Shown: positions 1-5,469 of the stretch, piece by piece
Position numbering within the stretch: position 1 is the first letter of the stretch
Layout: each line of letters starts with the position of its first letter
NCBI GenBank assembly: GCA_020050375.1
Contig: JAGVKR010000728.1
Location: 1-11,789 of the forward strand
DNA from: Planctomycetales bacterium
GTDB lineage: Bacteria > Planctomycetota > Planctomycetia > Planctomycetales > Planctomycetaceae
Reading direction: 5' to 3'
Length of the DNA: 11,789 bases
Notes under the pieces: model-generated
What the model saw: only the letters and a program-made list of their open reading frames with translations
Databases searched by the model: none
What the model was told of the DNA's origin: nothing
Made by a program: the position numbers and the translations under genes

Positions 1-1
1 C

Positions 2-964
2 TCAACATCCAGCGACAGAAAACTTGTCCCCAATGGAACTACACTCTCAATCCATCACGCTCACCCGCCATTCCCGGAAGTAATTGACTTACGATTTCTT
101 AGGTTCGATGAATCCGGAAAGCTGACGTATCTCTTCATGTACGCCGATGGCCTGTCGATCAATCGGGGGGGGACCGTCGGAGCGGACTTTATGGATTCCG
201 AAATCACCGTCAAAGATGGCCGAGCGCGTGGCAAGGGAGTGATGAAGCAGCCGGAAAAATTCTTCGAGCAAAACTATCGCATCGAGGCGACGTTCGACGT
301 GAAGATGGCGACCGGACCGGCCGATCCCAATGCTCCGCCGTCGACCGAGGAAGTGCCGGCCGACGGCTTGATCGCCGACGAAGACGACGGCCTGCCGTTT
401 CCCGACAACAAGACCAGCCGCTTCTCGACGACCACTCCCTTTCGCAAGACGGTCACAGTCGTCGTTCCCTCGACGATCGAAGCGGTGATCAAGTTTTATC
501 AACGCGAGCTCGCGAAGCGCGGCTGGAAAGAGAACGTTGCGGCGACGAAAGTTTCCGCCGAAGAGGCAACACTCAGTTTCAGCGGCACTGGGGGAATCCT
601 GAACGTCAAGTTGACACGCAAGGAGGGGGATGTCACGGCCCTACTGGCGACGCGCAATGCCGCGAAGGCCAAGGCCGACGGGATCCTGCCACAGGCGAAT
701 CGCGGCCGATTGATTCTGGGGAACGCCTCGAATCAGAACATCGTCCTGACGATCAACGGCCAGAAGTACAATCTCGCGGCCGGCAAGGGGGGGAAGGATC
801 CCAAAGATGGAACGACGCTGCACGTTCTGCCGGGTAAGTACGAAGTCACGATCCAGGTGCCGGGCCAGGCCGATCAGAAAGAGGAGTTGAAGATCGCTAT
901 CGACGAAACGTGGGGGGTGATTGTGATCCCGACGGGGGGCCTGTTCGCCGATCAATTGTACTGA
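2..964 (+). CDS. Hypothetical planctomycete-type protein with PEGA-like C-terminus (5' end cut by window)
   Basis: The frame has no stop from base 2 to the TGA at 962-964, so the gene runs off the left edge. The first ATG (137) has no ribosome binding site and sits inside a protein-like stretch (about 95-300: FDESGKLTYLFMYADG, then EITVKDGRARGKG and a KFFEQNY strand pattern). I therefore treat 137 as internal, although codon use before about 115 is less GC-biased and the true beginning is not visible. Three parts can be seen. First is the N-terminal beta-rich unit. Second is a middle unit (about 440-650) with TVTVVVPSTIEAVIKFYQRE and RGWKEN, the pattern of a small alpha/beta domain found in planctomycete exported proteins. 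Third is a C-terminal unit (about 700-960) with LTINGQKY, LPGKYEVTIQVPG and ETWGVIVIPTGG, resembling a PEGA-type beta domain. No enzyme motif is seen. The family resemblance is from memory; function is unknown. Confidence 0.72.
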   Translation, partial: STSSDRKLVPNGTTLSIHHAHPPFPEVIDLRFLRFDESGKLTYLFMYADGLSINRGGTVGADFMDSEITVKDGRARGKGVMKQPEKFFEQNYRIEATFDVKMATGPADPNAPPSTEEVPADGLIADEDDGLPFPDNKTSRFSTTTPFRKTVTVVVPSTIEAVIKFYQRELAKRGWKENVAATKVSAEEATLSFSGTGGILNVKLTRKEGDVTALLATRNAAKAKADGILPQANRGRLILGNASNQNIVLTINGQKYNLAAGKGGKDPKDGTTLHVLPGKYEVTIQVPGQADQKEELKIAIDETWGVIVIPTGGLFADQLY

Positions 965-993
965 GCGATTCGCCTCTCCTTCGTCCGAGCGAG

Positions 994-1014
994 CGGCGGG
1001 GTTAATCCCCGCCG
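994..1014. repeat. GC-rich hairpin, arms CGGCGGGG / CCCCGCCG
   Basis: An 8-bp perfect stem (994-1001 with 1007-1014) closes a TTAAT loop, 30 bp after the stop of the first gene. It could stabilise the mRNA end or terminate transcription, but no T-tract follows, so an intrinsic terminator is not well supported. It is more likely one of the palindromic intergenic repeats that also occupy the next 100 bases. Confidence 0.55.
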
Positions 1015-1042
1015 TCCGCCTGGCAGTTGGTTGTCGTTCCCA

Positions 1043-1120
1043 TCACGCACGGACTAACCGTCCGTGCTACAACGGAACTGACGCCGCCAAACGTAGCACG
1101 GACTATTAGTCCGTGCGTGA
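1043..1120. repeat. Pair of REP-like hairpins in inverted orientation
   Basis: Two 28-base units, 1043-1070 and 1093-1120, are inverted copies of each other with 26 of 28 positions matching, separated by 22 bases. Each unit is also a hairpin: GCACGGAC/GTCCGTGC (1047-1054 with 1060-1067) and GCACGGACT/AGTCCGTGC (1096-1104 with 1108-1116). Two inverted palindromic units resemble the REP pairs (BIMEs) of other bacteria, and I recall similar CACGGACT...AGTCCGTG units in planctomycete genomes. No transposase is present in the window, so any mobilising RAYT-type enzyme would act in trans. The right-hand unit supplies the stop codon of the neighbouring minus-strand frame. Confidence 0.75.
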
Positions 1121-1137
1121 CAGAGCATCGTGAGATC

Positions 1138-1166
1138 GCGACCCGACTCGTGAGCGATCGGGTCGC
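1138..1166. repeat. Inverted repeat, 9-bp arms GCGACCCGA / TCGGGTCGC
   Basis: Perfect 9-bp arms (1138-1146 and 1158-1166) flank 11 bases. It lies at the 3' end of the frameshifted minus-strand gene, beyond the last clearly protein-like residues. It could be that gene's original transcription-end hairpin, but no T-tract is present on either strand. Confidence 0.4.
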
Positions 1167-1198
1167 AACGCACCACAACAGTCGCTTTGATGTGACAA

Positions 1199-1224
1199 CG
1201 ATCGATCAGGGGAGGGATCGATCG
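1199..1224. repeat. Inverted repeat, 9-bp arms CGATCGATC / GATCGATCG
   Basis: Perfect 9-bp arms (1199-1207 and 1216-1224) with an 8-base loop. It falls where the minus-strand protein stops looking conserved (after WTPGIAID), so it may belong to the 3' untranslated region of the original gene. The arms are themselves GATC-rich palindromes, which makes a chance origin easier. Confidence 0.35.
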
Positions 1225-2385
1225 CGATTCCCGGTGTCCACATGCCGCGATTCTTTCGCTCCTTGTCGAAAATGATGAAGTTCATCCAATAGTTCCACGG
1301 GATCGAATCGTCGGGGGCAATGATCGCGGTCTCGATCTCCCACGGCGGAGGGTAGTCGCTGAGCTTGAGGGAGGAACCGCCGGCAGGACCAAACCCGGTG
1401 CCGAGGCCAGGCCCGAGGAGCTTGAGCATCAGGTGGCCGGGGTGCGAGTGGGTGTCCACCAGCGTGCATTGCTCCTGGCACTGCCATCGCCCGAGGTAGC
1501 CGAGGACACTGAAGTCGTCCGAGAATTTTTCGAAGGGGCGTGGAGTCGATCCGAAGAAGACGCAGTAGTCGACCCGTGCGACGCATCGAACTTGATCCCG
1601 ACGGCCAACTGCGTCGGACTGAGGAGCACGGCACGAAAATAAAGCTGCGGGCTGGCCGGTCCGGCGTATTTGGCGCCGTCGCCGATCCAGACATAAGGAA
1701 TCCGCCAGTCTCCCAGCGTCGTGTTGCCCATGTCGCCGCGTCCCCAGACGAGATACGTCTCGGGATGCGGCTCGGTGGAGAACTGGGGCAGGCCGACCCC
1801 CGCTTCCCCCGTGCAGCCGAGATGAACGACGAGCAGTTGGAATTCGCGCGTTTGCGGAGGACGTTTCGTGCGGTCGCTCGACCAGGTCGACGGATCGGAA
1901 AACGTGACAGCGATGTTGAGCCCGATCGCCGAATTGACCTGCGTTTTGGCGCCGACCCCGGCGGTCAGATTGAAGCTCTGGACGAGCGCTGTCTGGAATT
2001 CCCAGGGGAGACTGTAATCGCCGATTTTGACGGGGGCTTTGAGCAGCCCTTTGACGTCCTGCCTTTGGCCCGCCTCGAAGATCGTCGCCAGACCGGGATG
2101 CTCTTCGGTCGAGAATTCTTTGATGTTGTCCCTGGGGACGAACATCCACGGAGAAATGTCCTTGCCGGGATCGTTGAAATGCTGATCGAGTTCTGAGATA
2201 TCACCGGCAGCAAAAAGCGAGCTTCCGACGCTCGCAACGACGAACGCGGTCAGCACGCAGTCGATTAGAGATTTGCGTTCGAAGCGAATCTGACTTCTCA
2301 TGGGAGTTTTTCCTCATCAACGGATGGAAGTGCGTTGTCATTCGCACGAGATGCAAGTCATTGAGTGGCGCCAGCCGCGCATTCC

Positions 2386-2417
2386 CCTGACCCCTGCCTC
2401 CTGACCCCTAATTCCTG
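2386..2417 (+). repeat. Short direct repeat, 14-base period (CCTGACCCCT core)
   Basis: CCTGACCCCT occurs at 2386-2395 and again at 2400-2409, with a further CCTG at 2414-2417, giving a 14-base period. It lies between the divergent secreted-protein gene and the glycosyltransferase-like gene, just before the ATG at 2426. It is pyrimidine-rich and contains no ribosome binding site. Confidence 0.5.
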
Positions 2418-2425
2418 TTTCTTCA

Positions 2426-3118
2426 ATGACCACCCTCGGCCTGTTCGTCAAGCATCCCGTTCCCGGCCGCGTCAAGACGCGACTGTCGGCGGAATTGGGG
2501 GCAGGGCGGACGGCAGCAATTTACGCGGCCTTTGTCGCCGATCTGGTGGAGCGGTTCAGGGACGTTGCTGAACGGCGCGTCTTGTGCTTCGCTCCCGCGA
2601 CTGACAACGCTCGCGACTATTTCGCCTCGATTGGCGGCATGGATTACGAACTTTGGCCGCAGCCCGAGGTTGATCTCGGAGCGCGAATGGCAAGATTCTT
2701 TGCCGAACACCTCGTGGAACCTCACGACCGGGTTTTGCTCATCGGTTCCGATAGTCCCACGCTGCCGCGGGAGCATGTCGAACGGGCATTCGCACTACTG
2801 CAAGACGTGGATTGCGTCGTTGGTCCGGCGATGGACGGGGGCTACTACCTGATCGGTCAGAGCGGCGCCTGCCGACCGATCTTCGACGGTGTCGCCTGGA
2901 GCACGTCGCGTGTCCTCGAACAAACTGTTGCCCGAGTGACGGAATGCGGCGCCCGGCTGGCGGTCCTTCCGCCGTGGTACGACGTCGATACCCCCCAGGA
3001 TTGGCAATTCCTGGTCGGACATCTGCAGGCGTTGGAGAGGGCCAATTCGCCGTCTGTCGAATCGGCCCTCTCGCGCTGGCTGCGAGTCGATACCGCCGCC
3101 CCTTCCGACCCGCTATAA
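2426..3118 (+). CDS. TIGR04282/DUF2064-family glycosyltransferase-like protein
   Basis: A 230-residue cytosolic protein with the GT-A nucleotide-diphospho-sugar transferase signatures of this family. These are the N-terminal KHPVPGRVKTRL (residues 9-20) for nucleotide binding, LIGSDSPTLP with Asp109 (105-114) in the place of the metal/nucleotide-binding aspartate, VVGPAMDGGYYLIG (131-144), a WST motif near 154, and LPPWYDVDTPQDW (181-193) with Asp186/Asp188. Length matches the family. Members are named for an arsenosugar-biosynthesis context (next to the radical SAM gene arsS), but no such partner is here, and most members have no known acceptor; I do not assign a substrate. ATG 2426 begins directly with the conserved TLGLFVK strand, which supports this start, although no Shine-Dalgarno sequence is evident. 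It stands alone between a divergent gene and a response regulator 177 bp downstream. Confidence 0.85.
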   Translation: MTTLGLFVKHPVPGRVKTRLSAELGAGRTAAIYAAFVADLVERFRDVAERRVLCFAPATDNARDYFASIGGMDYELWPQPEVDLGARMARFFAEHLVEPHDRVLLIGSDSPTLPREHVERAFALLQDVDCVVGPAMDGGYYLIGQSGACRPIFDGVAWSTSRVLEQTVARVTECGARLAVLPPWYDVDTPQDWQFLVGHLQALERANSPSVESALSRWLRVDTAAPSDPL

Positions 3119-3255
3119 TAGCAGTGGGGCGGCGGCCGGAATATCCGGACGACAATCTCCCGCCGGTCGAAATCCCGACGATTCCGTCGAATCCAAAGGC
3201 TACGACACTTACCCACGACATGCCGAATCCGGACCGCCGGGGATTCAAGTTCTGA

Positions 3256-3283
3256 ACTCCGCGTTCCGCATTCCGAATTCAAT
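3256..3283 (+). repeat. Heptad repeat, consensus ATTCCGC, about 3.5 copies
   Basis: Units ACTCCGC, GTTCCGC and ATTCCGA plus a partial ATTCAAT run from 3256 to 3283 immediately upstream of the response-regulator start at 3296. They occupy the region that should hold its leader. I recall similar TTCCGCATTCCGAATTC text scattered between planctomycete genes, but cannot confirm copy number here. Confidence 0.5.
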
Positions 3284-3295
3284 ACGGGACGGATC

Positions 3296-3766
3296 ATGGC
3301 ACGCGAAAAAACGATCAGCCCTGCCAAGCTGCTGGTCGCTGACGACAATCATCAGAATTGCGAGCTGCTCGATGCGTATCTCTCGGAAGCGGGCTACCAG
3401 GTCGACATGGTTTACGACGGCCAGCAAACGCTGGACTACGTCCGCAAAACCCCCCCCGACCTGATTCTGCTGGACATCATGATGCCCAAGGTCAGCGGCT
3501 ACGAAGTGTGCCAGCGCCTCAAGGGAGACGCGGAAACGGAGCACATTCCGATCATCATGGTGACGGCCCTCGCCGAGATGGGTGATATCGAAAAGGCCGT
3601 GAACGCCGGTGCGAATGACTTTTTGACGAAGCCCGTCAACAAGTTGGAGCTGACGACGCGCGTGAAGACTCTGCTCGAGTTGCGGCATTTGAAAAACGAA
3701 TGCGAGCGGCTGCTGGCCTACGTGGAACGTGTGGACGGAATGCGCGGCGAAAAGCCAGCCGATTGA
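3296..3766 (+). CDS. Stand-alone response-regulator receiver domain protein
   Basis: 156 residues consisting almost wholly of one CheY-like receiver domain. The acidic pair Asp16-Asp17 (LLVADDN) and phosphoacceptor Asp60 (LILLDIMMP) are present, as are the switch Thr90 (IIMVTAL) and Lys112 followed by Pro113 (DFLTKPV). All key residues are intact, so it should accept phosphate from a histidine kinase, but no kinase gene is adjacent (an orphan regulator). The C-terminal 40 residues continue as a charged helix (LLELRHLKNECERLLAYVERV) and carry no DNA-binding or enzyme output domain. It therefore probably acts through protein contacts like CheY/DivK-type regulators, or as a phosphorelay intermediate. 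The start ATG 3296 precedes a short polar leader and the first beta strand; the ribosome binding site is weak (GGGACGG). Confidence 0.92.
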   Translation: MAREKTISPAKLLVADDNHQNCELLDAYLSEAGYQVDMVYDGQQTLDYVRKTPPDLILLDIMMPKVSGYEVCQRLKGDAETEHIPIIMVTALAEMGDIEKAVNAGANDFLTKPVNKLELTTRVKTLLELRHLKNECERLLAYVERVDGMRGEKPAD

Positions 3767-3800
3767 CAAGAGCTGACGCAATCTCCCCAGTGCGAGGCCA

Positions 3801-3829
3801 TTGCCCCGGAATCTGTAATTTTGTATACT
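3801..3829 (+). promoter_or_regulatory. Sigma70-type promoter, TTGCCC-17-TATACT
   Basis: TTGCCC (3801-3806) and TATACT (3824-3829) are separated by exactly 17 bases. The local AT-rich patch in GC-rich DNA supports a real -10 region. The expected start is near 3836. It reads towards the RlmI-like gene, whose start is about 310 bases downstream, so it drives either a long leader or a separate small RNA. It is the best-matching promoter pattern I found in the window. Confidence 0.6.
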
Positions 3830-3835
3830 ATTGCG

Positions 3836-3988
3836 GATTGGGCTTGAGGAGATGCCGAAGGGTCTTCGTCGCGGCATCGATTTGATTGCCCGTTGGACAA
3901 CAGCGTGGTAATCCGTGGAGCGGTTTGGCAATCAAAAAGGACGATTAGGACCATTTCAAAAATGTGCAACTGCACACATTTTTGAAAT
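3836..3988 (+). other. Possible structured leader or small RNA
   Basis: About 150 bases between the promoter at 3801-3829 and the hairpin at 3953-3988 contain no convincing reading frame. They do contain two nested inverted repeats: GATGCCG/CGGCATC (3851-3857 with 3872-3878), which competes with CGAAG/CTTCG (3856-3860 with 3864-3868), and TTTGATTGCC/GGCAATCAAA (3881-3890 with 3927-3936, perfect). Promoter, helices and terminator-like end in that order are the layout of a small RNA or an attenuated leader. I match it to no known RNA family, and thermodynamic folding was not done. Confidence 0.3.
3953..3988 (+). terminator. Terminator-like hairpin with A5/T5 flanks
   Basis: Perfect 14-base arms (ATTTCAAAAATGTG at 3953-3966 and its complement at 3975-3988) surround CAACTGCA. 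An alternative register, TGTGC/GCACA with an AACT loop (3963-3967 with 3972-3976), places a run of five T (3979-3983) just downstream and five A upstream, so it could work in both directions. The stem is short and AT-rich for an intrinsic terminator. A protein-binding operator or an attenuator ahead of the methyltransferase gene are the alternatives. Confidence 0.45.
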
Positions 3989-4007
3989 CCGGTGCACGAG
4001 GAAATTC

Positions 4008-4034
4008 TCGCTCCCGGGCTGAGCTTGGGAACGA
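4008..4034. repeat. Hairpin repeat of the CTCCC...GGGAAC type
   Basis: Bases 4008-4019 pair with 4023-4034 with one mismatch and two G-T wobbles around a 3-base loop. The text CTCGCTCCCGGGCT...AGCTTGGGAACGA resembles an intergenic palindromic repeat I recall from planctomycete and cyanobacterial genomes. It sits in the leader of the RlmI-like gene. Confidence 0.5.
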
Positions 4035-4145
4035 CTCGTCCAGAGTTCCGCTGCGCGCCCATTTGTTCTCGAAACTGTCCGGATCGGGGCTGCGACAGTG
4101 CGGTGCAGGAGCCGCGGCTCAGTCGTCAATTTCAAAAGGGATTCT

Positions 4146-5363
4146 GTGTCAATCGTCGCCGAAGTTTCCGCGCTCCCCCAGGTCGTTCTCAAGCCCCGCC
4201 GCGCGCAGCCGTTTTTCGGACGGCACCCGTGGGTTTTCTCGGGAGCCATCGCGCGCGTTTCGGGCGCGGCCGCAGCGGGGGCCGAAGTGGAATTGGTCAC
4301 CGAGCATGGGGAGTTCGTCGCGAAGGGGTTATTCAACCCGCTTAGCAACATCCAGGTGCGGCTTTACAGTTGGGATCCCGCCGAGCGGCTCGACGAGGCT
4401 TTCTGGAGTGCACAACTGGCGACGGCAATCCGGCTGCGGCGCGATGTGCTTGGTCTGTGCGGACCCGGCGCTGCGTGCCGGCTCGTATTCAGCGAAGCGG
4501 ACGGTCTCTCGGGGCTGATCGTCGATCGTTACGACGACTGGCTCCTCGTGCAATTCACGAGCCTGGCGCTGGCGTCGCGTCGGGAGTTGATCGTGCGGAT
4601 CTTGCAGGAGCAATTGCAGCCTGCCGGCATCTGGTTGCGAACCGAAAAGGGAATCCGTGAGGCTGAGGGGTTGGAAATTGCGGACGGTCTGCTTTCGGGA
4701 AGCGAGCCGCCACGACCGCTCTCGATCACCGAACACGGCGTGAGGTGCTCGGTCGACGTCGTGGAAGGGCAAAAGACGGGGTTCTTTCTCGACCAGCGCG
4801 ACAACCGGCAGGCGTTCGTCAAATACGTGCGCGGCGGCCGGGTGCTCGACCTGTGCTGTTATTCGGGCGGGTTCGCACTGAATGCGGTCCGCCATGGTCA
4901 GGCCCGCGAGGTGCTGGCGGTCGACGTTTCGGAACCGGCGTTGGCGCTCGCCCGAACAAATGCCGAAAACAACGAGTTGGCGTCCGCGATCCGCTTCGAG
5001 AAGTCGGACGCCTTCAAGATGCTCGAAAAGCTGCGCGACGCGCAGGAGAAATTCGACCTGATCGTCCTCGATCCCCCTAAATTGGCGCGGCACGCTCGAG
5101 GGCTCGACGAAGCGCTTCGCGGGTATCACAGCCTCAATCGGATGGCGCTTGAAGTTCTTGCCGAAGGCGGAACGCTCGTCACGTGCAGTTGCACGGGGCA
5201 CGTCTCGCGCGAGATGTTCACCGAGATGCTGGCCGAAGCAGCGACGAGCGCCAGGCGTCCGTTGCAGATTCTGGAAGCGCGCGGTCCGGCGCCCGATCAT
5301 CCGACGGCCGTCCATTGCCCAGAAACAAATTACCTCAAGTGCTACATCTGCCGCGCCCCGTAG
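4146..5363 (+). CDS. RlmI-like class I SAM-dependent rRNA (cytosine-C5) methyltransferase
   Basis: 405 residues from GTG 4146, chosen because AAAAGGGA lies 6 bases upstream and the family's N-terminal VVLKPRR strand follows within 15 residues. An upstream in-frame GTG at 4098 lacks a binding site. The N-terminal PUA-like RNA-binding domain (about 15-90) holds HPWVFSGAI, and the linking domain ends in GFFLDQRDNR (212-221). The C-terminal Rossmann methyltransferase has motif I VLDLCCYSGGF (233-243), DPPK (309-312) and TCSCTGHVS with Cys347/Cys349; in this family Cys residues act in C5 methyl transfer. E. coli RlmI (396 aa) makes m5C1962 of 23S rRNA, and length and order agree, but orthology is by motif only. 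It is followed after 106 bp by a second RNA methyltransferase gene. The leader may be structured (promoter at 3801, hairpins to 4034). Confidence 0.88.
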   Translation: MSIVAEVSALPQVVLKPRRAQPFFGRHPWVFSGAIARVSGAAAAGAEVELVTEHGEFVAKGLFNPLSNIQVRLYSWDPAERLDEAFWSAQLATAIRLRRDVLGLCGPGAACRLVFSEADGLSGLIVDRYDDWLLVQFTSLALASRRELIVRILQEQLQPAGIWLRTEKGIREAEGLEIADGLLSGSEPPRPLSITEHGVRCSVDVVEGQKTGFFLDQRDNRQAFVKYVRGGRVLDLCCYSGGFALNAVRHGQAREVLAVDVSEPALALARTNAENNELASAIRFEKSDAFKMLEKLRDAQEKFDLIVLDPPKLARHARGLDEALRGYHSLNRMALEVLAEGGTLVTCSCTGHVSREMFTEMLAEAATSARRPLQILEARGPAPDHPTAVHCPETNYLKCYICRAP

Positions 5364-5365
5364 CC

Positions 5366-5459
5366 GCGTGTCGAAAAAGGGGTCATACCCTTTCCGACCG
5401 CGCATTCTTCCGGGCGGCACCGATATTCCGAGAGGGGCTGCCCCCTTTTTTCAACACGC
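5366..5459. repeat. 94-bp inverted-repeat element between the two methyltransferase genes
   Basis: The ends GCGTGTCGAAAAAGGGG (5366-5382) and CCCCTTTTTTCAACACGC (5442-5459) are inverted copies with one mismatch and one indel. The interior has smaller hairpins: AAGGG..CCCTT (5378-5392 region, GGGGTCATACCCTTT) and GGGG CTG CCCC near 5434-5444. It has the shape of a MITE or REP-pair insertion. The right end is 10 bases before the next start codon, so it takes the place of that gene's leader and leaves it no visible Shine-Dalgarno site. No target-site duplication is evident. Confidence 0.6.
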
Positions 5460-5469
5460 TGTCAACGGT

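Larger units (their letters stand above)
1106..2301 (-). pseudogene. Frameshifted gene for a secreted protein of unknown function
   Basis: Translation starts at ATG 2301-2299, preceded by a GAGGAAA ribosome binding site. The protein has a Sec signal peptide (about residues 1-32, LIDCVLTAFVVASVGSSLFA). The frame stays protein-like to about residue 242 (DASH, 1587-1576), then turns into Ser/Arg-rich noise. Protein-like sequence resumes in another frame from about 1573 (VDYCVFFGSTPRPFEKFSDD) and continues to at least WTPGIAID near 1226. One G missing from the G run at 1573-1575 (minus-strand reading) explains the switch. There is no obvious slippery heptamer, so programmed frameshifting is unlikely: it is either a true one-base deletion or a sequencing error in a homopolymer. 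The two halves share a related motif (GDYSLPWEFQTALV and SDYPPPWEIETAII), suggesting two related beta domains. The downstream frame ends only at 1108-1106 inside a REP hairpin, so the native end may lie nearer 1200. Family not recognised. Confidence 0.7.

Noticed and set aside
1043..1120. Repeated palindromes as the start of a CRISPR array
   Set aside because: Only two units, in inverted rather than direct orientation, with a single 22-base gap.
1560..1590. Programmed ribosomal frameshift in the secreted-protein gene
   Set aside because: No slippery heptamer, stimulatory stem or upstream Shine-Dalgarno-like signal is seen at the switch; a lost G in a G run is simpler.
3114..3119. TATAAT at the stop of the glycosyltransferase-like gene as the response-regulator promoter
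   Set aside because: The hexamer is perfect but there is no acceptable -35 at 16-18 bases, and it overlaps the stop codon by composition (CTATAATAG).
3245..3931. Minus-strand open frame across the response regulator
   Set aside because: It ends in residues encoded by the heptad repeat (EFGMRNAEFRT) and lies opposite an intact receiver domain.
4098..4145. GTG 4098 as the start of the RlmI-like gene
   Set aside because: No ribosome binding site, and the added residues (MRCRSRGSVVNF) are unlike the family N-terminus; GTG 4146 has AAAAGGGA at good spacing.
4329..5420. Long open frame on the minus strand opposite the RlmI-like gene
   Set aside because: The plus-strand frame has clear methyltransferase motifs; the opposite frame is Arg/Pro-rich with no recognisable domain, as expected for a shadow in GC-rich DNA.
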